The notes under the pieces are model-generated. The model saw only the letters and a list, made by a program, of their open reading frames with translations, ran no database searches and was not told where the DNA came from. This document shows positions 43,651 to 51,977 of a DNA stretch of 64,000 nucleotides, one piece after another. Source of the DNA: Catalimonadaceae bacterium JC749. Lineage in GTDB: Bacteria > Bacteroidota > Bacteroidia > Cytophagales > Cyclobacteriaceae. Position 1 is the first letter of the stretch. Each line of letters begins with the position of its first letter. The stretch is from positions 496,001 through 560,000 of the forward strand of contig JAJNNC010000003.1 in NCBI GenBank assembly GCA_021730635.1. The letters run 5' to 3'. A program made the translations under genes and the position numbers.

Positions 43651-43854
43651 CTACTGCAAATCTTCCTCAGTTTCACCAAATATAGAAATGCCATACTGGC
43701 CTACTGTTTCCAAAAATTCTCTTTTAGAGATTCCTACAAACTTTGCAGCCTGTCCTGAACTTAAAATACCTTTATCAAATAAAGCGGAAGCAACTGTCAT
43801 TTTTACTTCTTTTTCATCTACTTCATCGGGCAGTTCTATGGTTAAAGTTTTCAT
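43651..43854 (-). CDS. UPF0175-family small protein, antitoxin-like
   Basis: The product has 67 residues. MKTLTIELPDEVDEKEVKMTVASALFDKG, then LSSGQAAKFVGISKREFLETVGQYGIS, is the UPF0175 pattern: a short DNA-binding-like helix pair that serves as antitoxin for PIN toxins in many bacteria. It ends with an acidic tail (GETEEDLQ). The partner toxin downstream is truncated (43543-43638), so this antitoxin is now an orphan. Confidence 0.85.
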   Translation of the reverse strand: MKTLTIELPDEVDEKEVKMTVASALFDKGILSSGQAAKFVGISKREFLETVGQYGISIFGETEEDLQ

Positions 43855-43889
43855 ATCCCATTCGTTATTTCTTATTAAAAGTACGCATT

Positions 43890-44549
43890 TTAGATATTAG
43901 ATTTTTTAATGCTTTTCTCTATCTTTTCTAATTCTTCTTTAATTTCTTTTAGTAATAAGGGCGTACTATAAAATGCTTTTACTGCCTCATTAGCATTATC
44001 TGTAGCATTTCTGTATTGCTCCAATGATATTGAAAATTTAGCTGTTTTTCTTTTTGGCATCCATGTATCCCATACTCTTTGATAAGTTATTTTTCCAGAA
44101 TAGATCAATGATCCTACTTTAAAAGTATCGAACATATTTTTATCCTTATCCACAAGTAAACTTATTTTTTCATTTTTATTAAGTACAGGAATATCATATT
44201 CGTCAACTCCAGTTTTATTGAACGTAATTTTATGTTCCTTATTAGAGCTAGTCAAAGGTTGATCCCAATCAATTTTTATTTTGAATGCAGGTTGACTACC
44301 GTAGTTTTTTATAACTAGTTGAATAATTTTATATCTACTTTCTAAATCAAACTCTAAAACTATTTGCGGCTGCTTTGCCAGAAGTTGATTATAAAAGTTT
44401 TCGTAAGAAGACCATGCTGAAGAAATTGCAACAATCAAAGCTATTGCAGCAATTGTGGTTCTAGATTGATCATCAAGGTAACTACTATATACTAGATAAA
44501 TTGCAGCTACAATTGCTACTATAAAAAATGTTCTGATTAACCATTTCAT
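43890..44549 (-). CDS. Membrane-anchored protein of unknown function
   Basis: The 219-residue product has two N-terminal hydrophobic helices (about 5-24 and 31-46), then a soluble domain (about 60-165) made mainly of beta strands (IVLEFDLESRYKIIQLVIKNYGSQPAFKIKI) and a C-terminal helix with Lys/Glu (LKEIKEELEKIEKSIKKS). The gene is AT-rich compared with its neighbours, as is the antitoxin next to it, so both may belong to a small acquired patch. No family motif was recognised. Confidence 0.6.
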   Translation of the reverse strand: MKWLIRTFFIVAIVAAIYLVYSSYLDDQSRTTIAAIALIVAISSAWSSYENFYNQLLAKQPQIVLEFDLESRYKIIQLVIKNYGSQPAFKIKIDWDQPLTSSNKEHKITFNKTGVDEYDIPVLNKNEKISLLVDKDKNMFDTFKVGSLIYSGKITYQRVWDTWMPKRKTAKFSISLEQYRNATDNANEAVKAFYSTPLLLKEIKEELEKIEKSIKKSNI

Positions 44550-44652
44550 CTAACTACATTATCTAATGCATAATACTTGTACAAAATAGATATAAATCAT
44601 TGAACACATCTGATAGCTGATCGCCATTATGCCATACTACTCTTCCTTTCTC

Positions 44653-45081
44653 TTAAAGCTTAAAAGCCTGACGGGCCAGTAACTTCCATTTTCCCTGCTG
44701 TTTTTGCCAAACCAGTAAGACACCCAGGTTGATACTATTCGGCTTGCCACTGTCCACTACATCAGCGGATAGTTTGTGCCGCACCAGGGCGGTATTATCC
44801 GCTACGGTAACAGACTGCTCGGTAAGATTCATGTTTTTAAAATCGGATGTGCCGCTGACCAAAGCTTCTACAAATGCGTTTTTATCTTCAATCTTTCCGC
44901 TGGAATGGCCATAGCTCAGTACATCAGCGGTAATATTTTTTAAAGCGGCCTCATCGGCATCCACCATGGCAGTGCGCAGAGTTTCCACTGCATCGGCTAC
45001 TTCTTTTTCTTGTTTGGATTGGGCTTGTGCTGCCACACTGACGAATAAAACTATGAGTAATAAGCTAAGTGTTTGTTTCAT
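44653..45081 (-). CDS. Exported DUF4440/NTF2-like protein
   Basis: The ATG at 45081 gives 142 residues with a signal peptide MKQTLSLLLIVLFVSVAAQAQ. The frame stays open upstream to 45171 but the extra residues lack a signal and fall in a degraded region, so the shorter start is chosen. The mature part is a DUF4440/NTF2-fold domain: EVADAVETLRTAMVDADEAALKNITADVLSYGHSSGKIEDKN, ending GVLLVWQKQQGKWKLLARQAFKL. A small-ligand role in the periplasm is likely; an enzymatic one is not shown. Confidence 0.85.
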   Translation of the reverse strand: MKQTLSLLLIVLFVSVAAQAQSKQEKEVADAVETLRTAMVDADEAALKNITADVLSYGHSSGKIEDKNAFVEALVSGTSDFKNMNLTEQSVTVADNTALVRHKLSADVVDSGKPNSINLGVLLVWQKQQGKWKLLARQAFKL

Positions 45082-45136
45082 TGGTGTTGTTGTGTTTAGT
45101 GATGTGAAAAATTGGTTTATTATATCTATTGTATGT

Positions 45137-45307
45137 TTACTTCTGATAAATCCTGGCGACATAACCACCACCCGTTGCCATGGAAACCTTTAGCAGTTTA
45201 TCGTCAGGAATTTCTATTGTCTCCTTCTTATAATCCTGTGTAGCCTGGTTGTCAGCAACACCGGACAGAGAAACCACCTTACCAAGTCTATCAATTTTTT
45301 CATCAGA
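45137..45307 (-). pseudogene. 3' remnant of a glycoside hydrolase (GH97-like C-terminus)
   Basis: Between an in-frame stop (45308-45310) and the TAA at 45137 lies a 56-residue frame with no good start. It contains NQATQDYKKETIEIP and KLLKVSMATGGGYVARIYQK, closely resembling the end of GH97 glycosidases (typical text: ADR.A.DYKKE ... LAPGGGWAARI). The rest of the gene is gone; the GHL6 glycosidase 90 bases upstream on the same strand is unrelated in sequence, so this is a separate relic. The remaining 45308-45394 stretch shows nothing. Confidence 0.65.
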
Positions 45308-45394
45308 CTAGTCATGTAGGATTAGGAGCGACTGGCAATTTACAGTTCTTTCCGAAAGAATTGCAAAATCTTTTTGGGAAACGAGCCATACGTT

Positions 45395-47758
45395 TTACAC
45401 TCGCATTTGTAGGTGAACAGCACAAAAATCTTCCAGCTTACTGATCTGCACCTCCACTGCTTGTCCATCTGCTTGTACAGAACAATCTCCCTGTACCCGC
45501 AGGACCTGATGCCCGGCCAGTGCTTTTCCTGCCAGATGCAGATTGACCTGTATGTCGCTGACCGGAAGCAGACGACGTACCGGACGGCCCGGCCCGGAGG
45601 TGGTATTGACCAGGGAAAGGATGTAGTGACCCGGCTGAACGAGTGACTGGGTCAACCCGATATGAACGCTTTCCGGTGCATTACTTTCTACCGCAATAGC
45701 GGTGCCTGCCAGATACTTCACGCCACGCAGCAGCAGATTTCGCATATCCGGATGTCCTATTTCCTTACTGATCTGATCCGGCTGGTTGGCAAAATAGAGC
45801 ACTTTTCCCTCACCATAGCGATGTTCTACCACCGTAGGGAATTCTGTAGACCATTCTTTCACCCAGGCCTTTTCCGGAGGTTGGTTATGCACCGTAGGCA
45901 CCAGGGTACAAATCACTTCAGCCTTTTCTTCGGCCTTACAAAGCAAAGTATAACCGGCATTGATCAGCAGTTCCGTTTCCTCACTGTCAGGCCTGACCAG
46001 CGGGTGCTGCGATTGCAGCATATACTGGTAGCTGTCTTTCCGGGTATTGGTGCTTTTGCCGGTGTAATGGCAACCGAATACCTCTGCCAAGCCGAAATCT
46101 TCCCTTTCTTTGCCTTCTGCATCATACAGGCTGCTCGCAAAGGTAGCCATGAGGTGACCGCCTTGCTGCACAAAAGTCTTCAGCACCTGCAACTCGGCAT
46201 CGGCCATACACCGGACATTGGGCAAAATAATCAGCTTGTATTTTTGCAGCCTTTCTGCACTGAGTTGATCATCGGGAATAAAATCATATGGAATGTGATT
46301 CTCCATCAGCACGGTTTCCATCCCTTTGATAGACGCATCGAAACGATCTTCCTCCGGCGGAGCCTCCCGGTAAAACCATCGTGTAGGCCGTGAATAATAG
46401 ATGCCAATGCCGGCCACCGGTACCTGCTGTGCCAGCAGCTTTTCATGATTTTTCACAAAAAGGTAAGCCTCCTTGTTGTTGAAAGCATTTCTTCTGTCAT
46501 GGGTAACCCCCGGATGTATACCATTAAAATGGCAGTTCCAGAACCTTCCGCCTGCTGCCAGCGCTTCCCATAACCAGATTTGCAGGTCTACCGGCGGGTC
46601 CATCACAAAGCGGTGCACGGTGCCGTTGCCACCATATAAAATAATGGCTTCTTTTTCCGGGGCCATCGACTTCAGAAATTTGATGATGGTGTGGGCATAG
46701 TTCAGGTCTTCATAATGGATGTGTTCGCTATTTTCTGTCAGGAAGGCTACGCTCACCAGAAAATCGAAATGATCACGGGCATTGTAGAGGTCAATGCCGG
46801 AATGGATGCGGCCGCCGGCCTCAAACATACTGAATACCTCTGCCGTATACACTTTGTCATCACCAAAAGCTTTGACGGTGCTTTTCATATGGTTCATGTG
46901 CTGGTCTGCCGCCTCTGACTTCCAGGCCATATACTGGTCCAGCTCAGGGGCGGAAGCCGACTGACTCTCAGGAATCGCAGCACCGGTGGCTGTCTGATAA
47001 GCCTGCCGGCAACGTTCGCAATGGCAGATCCCTCCCACCCCGATGCTATTATGCCAGATACCATCGAGCGCATAATTTTCCAGTAAATAGCGGATGAAGG
47101 CTTCCGCATGTTCGTTGCGGTAATATCCCTTATAGCAAGCAGCATATAACTTCGGACGGGTATAGTCCAGCTGCATGGGTTTTTGGGCTGCATCCATGCT
47201 GAACCAGTCGGGATGTGCCCGATAGACTACTTCTTCCACACCCCGGAAGTCTACCCGCCCGATCACCCGTATGCCAGCGGAACGGCAGGCTTCCGTGATC
47301 TCTCGCAACACATCTCTTTTTCCCATAAAAGGATTGATATGAGCGGCTGGTAAAGGGTTTTGGAAAAAATCTACAATACCTCCTGCATTCACTACCAGCG
47401 TATTACATCCGGCAGTCTGCATGTATTGCACCACCGCGGCTGCGTCATACTGCCGGGCATCAGTTTCACGCAACACGGTCTGCAGAATACGCAAAGGTTG
47501 CTGATACCATCTCAGCGATAGATCGGCCTGCAACGGCCCGGTCTGACTTTGAGGGCTGGTAAGGGGGAAGAGCATCAGGCTTCCGGCCAGTGTAGCACTA
47601 TATTGAAGAAAATCTCGCCGGTTGAGCGTAGCGGGAAGAAAGGGGTCACTTCCTCCTGCTGAATATTTGTCAGGCATAGTGAGTACATTAATAGATTTTG
47701 GGTGCCATCGGTCGGACGATTTACAACAGGATGTATTTTCATGGCTAACTGCTGCCAT
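45395..47758 (-). CDS. Putative glycoside hydrolase with beta-galactosidase trimerisation domain (GHL6-like)
   Basis: The frame gives 787 residues; the more likely start is the Met at 47677, which puts a Tat-like signal (RRDFLQYSATLAGSLMLFPL) near the N-terminus. Residues about 70-400 form a TIM barrel with DGIWHNSIGVGG and a CHCERCRQAY cysteine cluster, as in the GHL6 group of hypothetical glycosyl hydrolases. A beta-galactosidase trimerisation-type domain follows (about 440-660, with NVRCMADAELQVLKTFVQQGGHLMATF), then a C-terminal beta domain. It overlaps the sulfatase gene by 14 bases, so both are one operon for degrading a sulfated glycan. The catalytic acids cannot be assigned safely. 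Confidence 0.8.
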   Translation of the reverse strand: MAAVSHENTSCCKSSDRWHPKSINVLTMPDKYSAGGSDPFLPATLNRRDFLQYSATLAGSLMLFPLTSPQSQTGPLQADLSLRWYQQPLRILQTVLRETDARQYDAAAVVQYMQTAGCNTLVVNAGGIVDFFQNPLPAAHINPFMGKRDVLREITEACRSAGIRVIGRVDFRGVEEVVYRAHPDWFSMDAAQKPMQLDYTRPKLYAACYKGYYRNEHAEAFIRYLLENYALDGIWHNSIGVGGICHCERCRQAYQTATGAAIPESQSASAPELDQYMAWKSEAADQHMNHMKSTVKAFGDDKVYTAEVFSMFEAGGRIHSGIDLYNARDHFDFLVSVAFLTENSEHIHYEDLNYAHTIIKFLKSMAPEKEAIILYGGNGTVHRFVMDPPVDLQIWLWEALAAGGRFWNCHFNGIHPGVTHDRRNAFNNKEAYLFVKNHEKLLAQQVPVAGIGIYYSRPTRWFYREAPPEEDRFDASIKGMETVLMENHIPYDFIPDDQLSAERLQKYKLIILPNVRCMADAELQVLKTFVQQGGHLMATFASSLYDAEGKEREDFGLAEVFGCHYTGKSTNTRKDSYQYMLQSQHPLVRPDSEETELLINAGYTLLCKAEEKAEVICTLVPTVHNQPPEKAWVKEWSTEFPTVVEHRYGEGKVLYFANQPDQISKEIGHPDMRNLLLRGVKYLAGTAIAVESNAPESVHIGLTQSLVQPGHYILSLVNTTSGPGRPVRRLLPVSDIQVNLHLAGKALAGHQVLRVQGDCSVQADGQAVEVQISKLEDFCAVHLQMRV

Positions 47759-49238
47759 ATTTCTTTTTCAGATACTCTTCATGGCTTCTGTCAGCAGGTT
47801 CCTTCATTTTTTTAGGAGGTGGCAACACTCCTAAAGAGGCTTTGAAGGCTTCTATTTCTTTTTGCAGTTGTGCTACCTTTTCCGGATGCTTTTCTGCCAG
47901 ATTCTGCTGCTCACCGGGATCTTCTTTCAGGTTAAACAATAACATCCCATGCGCTTCTTCTCCTTCAAAACCATAACGGCCGCCATAAGGTCTTTCCATC
48001 GGCAGCTTGAGCTTCCAGTCACCCGACCGGAAAGCGGCAAGATCGCCGGTATAAATGGAATAATACGCCAGTTGCTGTCCCTTTCTTTTCCCTCCCTGCT
48101 GCAACACCGCCGAAATATCTTCTCCATCGATGGGGCGATCGGTGGGTAGCTGCCCTCCGGCCAGATGAGCCAGGGTAGGAAACCAGTCCATCATATTATG
48201 CATTCCCTCTATCACCTGTCCGGGCTTGATACCGGCTTTCCACTGCACCAGACAGGGCACCCGCATCCCCCCTTCAAAAGTAGTTTGTTTCCCCGCTCTC
48301 AACTTCCCGGGTGAGCCTCCCAACTCTATCATGGTTCGCCAGGGGCCATTGTCACTGGTAAACACAAGCATCGTATTTTCTTCCAGTCCCAGCGCTTGTA
48401 GTTTGCTGACAATCTGCCCTACACTCCAGTCCATTTCCTGGATAACATCTCCATACAATCCTCTTTGTGATGTCCCCTGAAATTCTTCCGAAGCATAGAT
48501 AGGCACATGCGGCATAGCATGGGGCAGGTAGAGGAAGAAGGGTTCTTCCTGATGTGCTTCTATAAACTGAAGCGCTTCCTGGGTATAGGTTTTCACATTC
48601 TGACGCTGATCTACCGCTTCGTCTACTACCTCATTGCCGCGCAGATAGACGACCGCCTCCATATCGTTGCTGTAAGGAATGCCAAAGTAGTAGTCAAAAC
48701 CCCGCTGAAGGGGAAGGTACTGACGATGATGTCCCAGGTGCCACTTCCCAATGATACCGGTAGCATACCCTCTTTGCTGAAGTACTTGGGCCAGGGTGAT
48801 TTCAGCAGTGTCCATACCCGTCCAGCTCTCCGGAAAGAATACACCCCTATGTACGCCATCTCTCACCGGATAGCGTCCGGTCAGCAGGCCATAACGGGAA
48901 GGGGTGCATACCGGAGAAACGGAATAGAAGTCAGTAAACCGAATGCCCTGCTGGGCTAACTGGTCAATATGAGGCGTTTTGATATCCGTAGCACCATAGC
49001 AGCCCAGATCGCCATATCCCAGATCATCGGCGAAGATAAAAACAATGTTAGGAGGCCGGTCAGCCTGAGCACTATCCAGGTCCTGTGAAGAGGAGGTACA
49101 GCCAGAAAAGATGACAGCCGCTACGACCAGCAAGAGTACCTGCCAGCAGAGGCTCCGCTTCAGTGAATTTGACGATGGGTGATGAATAGCTGTTGAAAGC
49201 AGGAAGTGAGGCGGATTCTGAAGTATTTTCATGCTCAT
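47745..49238 (-). CDS. Sulfatase (arylsulfatase type), lipoprotein
   Basis: The 497-residue product has a lipobox FSGC (Cys 47) after a late hydrophobic stretch, so an inner start is possible. The sulfatase signature is intact: IVFIFADDLGYGDLGCYG for the metal site and CTPSR with Cys111, which an anaerobic or aerobic maturase converts to formylglycine. Further family motifs are GKWHLGHHRQYLP and TSDNGPW. It should remove sulfate esters from a glycan outside the cytoplasm. Overlap with the glycosidase and the GH97 relic suggests a sulfated-polysaccharide cluster. No SusC/SusD pair is seen. Confidence 0.93.
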   Translation of the reverse strand: MSMKILQNPPHFLLSTAIHHPSSNSLKRSLCWQVLLLVVAAVIFSGCTSSSQDLDSAQADRPPNIVFIFADDLGYGDLGCYGATDIKTPHIDQLAQQGIRFTDFYSVSPVCTPSRYGLLTGRYPVRDGVHRGVFFPESWTGMDTAEITLAQVLQQRGYATGIIGKWHLGHHRQYLPLQRGFDYYFGIPYSNDMEAVVYLRGNEVVDEAVDQRQNVKTYTQEALQFIEAHQEEPFFLYLPHAMPHVPIYASEEFQGTSQRGLYGDVIQEMDWSVGQIVSKLQALGLEENTMLVFTSDNGPWRTMIELGGSPGKLRAGKQTTFEGGMRVPCLVQWKAGIKPGQVIEGMHNMMDWFPTLAHLAGGQLPTDRPIDGEDISAVLQQGGKRKGQQLAYYSIYTGDLAAFRSGDWKLKLPMERPYGGRYGFEGEEAHGMLLFNLKEDPGEQQNLAEKHPEKVAQLQKEIEAFKASLGVLPPPKKMKEPADRSHEEYLKKKYGSS

Positions 49239-49836
49239 TAAGGTTGTGTAGGCAGCTGTCTGCTCAAGTTAGCGAATATATCTTTGCTTAAAAATATGAT
49301 GTGTATCATCAAAATAAAAATGGAATATCCTCCTGTCCCGAAGCTTACTGCAGAACGCTCCATGCATTTTCTCACTGGTATCTATTGATTACAGCAGGAT
49401 TTCCACGGCAATTCCTGACGTTATTGATCTGTCATGCATAGGTTGTTTCCTTAAAAAATTATATTTTTCCCACTCAAACAAAAAATCAACCGAATGAGTA
49501 GATAGCAAACAACAGGAATGAGTGGTGGCGTTAACATTTTTCGCCAGTTTAGTTTGACTTTCGTATGCTGTTGTCAATTTTTTTTAACAGATAATTCTAT
49601 TACCCCGATTAGCAAGTTAGAACTTAGGCCAGGAAATGAATGTTACTATCCGTACAGCAGGCATTGTTGGCAAGTTAATGCTGGCAGTGCAAATGCAGCT
49701 ACGGAACGTTAATGGCTAAAATACTAAGCTTAGTCACCTATCAACAACCTAGGTAAAGTACATCATTGATCATTTATTTTTAAGCAGAGATAGATTTTTT
49801 TATGCTGATCTTTGTACCCATAGCATCAGAGAATTA
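49239..49836. other. 598-base intergenic region with promoter-like boxes and a possible coding relic
   Basis: TATCTTTG at 49279-49286 (plus) is an exact TAnnTTTG box without an obvious gene behind it. TGATG-tgtat-CATCA at 49297-49311 is an inverted repeat just upstream of the sulfatase. Around 49600-49712 an open stretch reads like a degraded coding piece with a frameshift (ISKLELRPG then QEMNVTIRTAGIVGKL), too short to name. A GATCTTTG box at 49807-49814 lies 22 bases before the heme oxygenase gene and may be its promoter. Confidence 0.4.
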
Positions 49837-50415
49837 ATGATATTAGAAGAAATTAAATACAAAACGGCAGAAAATCATCGCCGATTGGAAGAAAGTGAGC
49901 TACTGAAACCCATCACCAGCCCTACCCTGACCCAGGATCACTATCAAAAAATACTACGGGTTTTTTATGGCTATTTTTACCCCCTGGAAACCGCCCTGGA
50001 GCCCTTCCAGCTGGCTGACAATTATCTGCCGGACTATGGTAGCAGGAGAAAGGCTGCCATGATCAGGCAAGATTTGCACACTTTGCAGCACAACGCGCCG
50101 GAAGACACCCTGCCACTTTGCGCAGAATTACCTTCTATCCAATCTATGGCACAGGCTTTTGGTTGCTTGTATGTGATGGAAGGTTCCACCCTGGGAGGAA
50201 AAATTATTGCAAAGAGTTTAGAGAAAAATTTAGGCTTAAGTGCTGTCCACGGCGCTTCTTTTTTTCATGGATATGGGCCGGATACGGGCCATAAATGGAA
50301 AACTTTCCAACAATCTTTGGTGCGTTTCAACCAAGACTTCCAGAAAGAACAGGAAATTGTGGAAGCTGCCAACGAAACATTTTATTACTTCGAAAACTGG
50401 ATAAGAAAAAATTAA
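49837..50415 (+). CDS. Biliverdin-producing heme oxygenase (phytochrome chromophore synthesis)
   Basis: The 192-residue product is an all-helical heme oxygenase: the proximal His is probably His14 in KTAENHRRLEES, and the distal helix has YVMEGSTLGGKIIAKSL with the flexible Gly pair. It cleaves heme to biliverdin, iron and CO using electrons from a reductase. The phytochrome gene starts two bases after its stop, so the enzyme clearly supplies the chromophore of that photoreceptor. The arrangement is the standard bphO-bphP pairing. Confidence 0.92.
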   Translation: MILEEIKYKTAENHRRLEESELLKPITSPTLTQDHYQKILRVFYGYFYPLETALEPFQLADNYLPDYGSRRKAAMIRQDLHTLQHNAPEDTLPLCAELPSIQSMAQAFGCLYVMEGSTLGGKIIAKSLEKNLGLSAVHGASFFHGYGPDTGHKWKTFQQSLVRFNQDFQKEQEIVEAANETFYYFENWIRKN

Positions 50416-50417
50416 CC

Positions 50418-51956
50418 ATGCCCACAATTCAACCGAGAAAAAATTACGATTCTGCATTCTGTGGAAATATCCCTATCAACTTTATCAATACCATACAACC
50501 TTACGGGGTACTGATGGTATTGGATAAAAAAGATTTAAAAATCATTCAGGTCAGTGAAAATATCACCGATTTTCTACAACTGCCGGTAGGCGATATGTTG
50601 CAAAAACGACTGCCGGAGTTTTTAAGTACTGAGCAGGCGGCTTCCCTGCAACAGGAACTGGAGCAGTGGAGCAAGAAAGACAGAATCTCCCTTAACCTGA
50701 GGCTACTCAAGCAGCCTGACAACGAACCGCTGGATTGTGCGGTAACCCTCCATCCTGCCGAACATTTTTTTATTGTGGAGCTACAGGAAATCAAGCAGAA
50801 AGAGCTTCACCTTTCTTTTGTTCAGATTTATGAACAAATCAATAGTATCATGCGGGTGCTCAAAGAAACGGACGATGTCAAGGCCATTAGCCAGATTACC
50901 GTCCAGGAATTCAAAGCGCTCTCCGGCTTTGACAAGGTCATGATGTATCAGTTTGATGAAGAGTGGAACGGAACGGTCATTGCCGAGGCCAAAGAAGAGG
51001 GAATGGATGCCTACCTTGATCTTCGTTTTCCGGCCTCTGATGTGCCTCAGCAGGCCAGAAACCTTTATTTTAAGAATCCTTACCGTCTCATTCCGGATGT
51101 AGAAGCAGCGCCTGCCAAGCTAATTCCGGTGCTGAACCCGGTAACGCACAGCTTCACGGACCTGTCGAGCTGTAATCTCAGAGGGGTTTCCAGAGTGCAT
51201 GTGGAATACCTGAAAAATATGAAGGTAGCGTCATCCATGTCAATGCCTGTGATTGTGCACAATCGCCTTTGGGGTCTTATTTCCTGTCACCACAGAACCC
51301 CAAAGCTTCCTGCCTATGAAATCCGGGCCGCTTTTGAGCTTTTATCAACGGTCATATCAGCGCAGATTGCTGCAAAAGAAAGAGAAAGCAAACTAAAATA
51401 TAAAAATGAAGTTGATGATGTAAAGCTCAATATTCTGGAACAGCTTTATACAGAGAGTAACATCATCCATAGTTTTGTAGCAAACACTGATGACTTTCTG
51501 AAGTTATTCAGGATTCAGGGAGCTTCTCTGGTGCTTCACGATAAAATCGTAAGCGCAGGAGAAACGCCGGAAGATGACCAGATCAAGGACCTGGTCAAAT
51601 GGCTGAAAAGATATCAACAGGAAAAAATATATATGACTCATGCTTTGCCAGAGGTTTATGAAGCTGGCCAATATATCAAAGAGACTGCCAGTGGGCTGCT
51701 GGCCTTGAATATTTCCGGTACGGGGGAGGGTTATTTTCTGGGATACCGCCCGGAGGTAGTCCATACCGTAGAGTGGGGGGGTAATCCTAATGAAGCGATA
51801 CAGTTTGAAGGAGATGGCAAAACGTATCATCCCCGAAACTCATTCAATATCTGGAAAGAAACAGTAAGGCATACCTCTTACCCATGGCAGGAAGAAGAAA
51901 AAGAGGCGGCCGATAAACTGAGGTCCACTTTGATGGAGAAAATGTATAAATTTTAA
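50418..51956 (+). CDS. Bacteriophytochrome photosensory protein without a kinase domain (PAS-GAF-PHY only)
   Basis: ATG at 50418, two bases after the heme oxygenase stop, gives 512 residues; the open frame reaches further back to 50295 but only inside the upstream gene. Cys15 before the PAS domain is the bilin-attachment site (CGNIPINFINTIQPYGV). The GAF domain has the family ASDVPQQARNLY (usually DIP) and VSRVHVEYLKNM; the PHY domain has the tongue WGGNPNEA. The C-terminus stops right after PHY, so there is no output domain. The CheB/CheR-kinase gene starts 21 bases later and is the obvious output partner. Confidence 0.9.
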   Translation: MPTIQPRKNYDSAFCGNIPINFINTIQPYGVLMVLDKKDLKIIQVSENITDFLQLPVGDMLQKRLPEFLSTEQAASLQQELEQWSKKDRISLNLRLLKQPDNEPLDCAVTLHPAEHFFIVELQEIKQKELHLSFVQIYEQINSIMRVLKETDDVKAISQITVQEFKALSGFDKVMMYQFDEEWNGTVIAEAKEEGMDAYLDLRFPASDVPQQARNLYFKNPYRLIPDVEAAPAKLIPVLNPVTHSFTDLSSCNLRGVSRVHVEYLKNMKVASSMSMPVIVHNRLWGLISCHHRTPKLPAYEIRAAFELLSTVISAQIAAKERESKLKYKNEVDDVKLNILEQLYTESNIIHSFVANTDDFLKLFRIQGASLVLHDKIVSAGETPEDDQIKDLVKWLKRYQQEKIYMTHALPEVYEAGQYIKETASGLLALNISGTGEGYFLGYRPEVVHTVEWGGNPNEAIQFEGDGKTYHPRNSFNIWKETVRHTSYPWQEEEKEAADKLRSTLMEKMYKF

Positions 51957-51977
51957 CAGTGCTATTATTTTTTTTGT

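Noticed and set aside
45082-45171. Longer N-terminus of the DUF4440 protein
   Set aside because: The extension has no signal and overlaps the GH97 relic; the Met at 45081 begins a clean signal peptide.
49518-49712. Possible gene on the plus strand before heme oxygenase
   Set aside because: No recognised family, apparent frameshift in the only sensible stretch; treated as a relic in the intergenic entry.
50295-50417. Longer N-terminus of the phytochrome
   Set aside because: It overlaps the heme oxygenase gene and lacks sense; the ATG at 50418 places the bilin Cys and PAS domain in the normal position.
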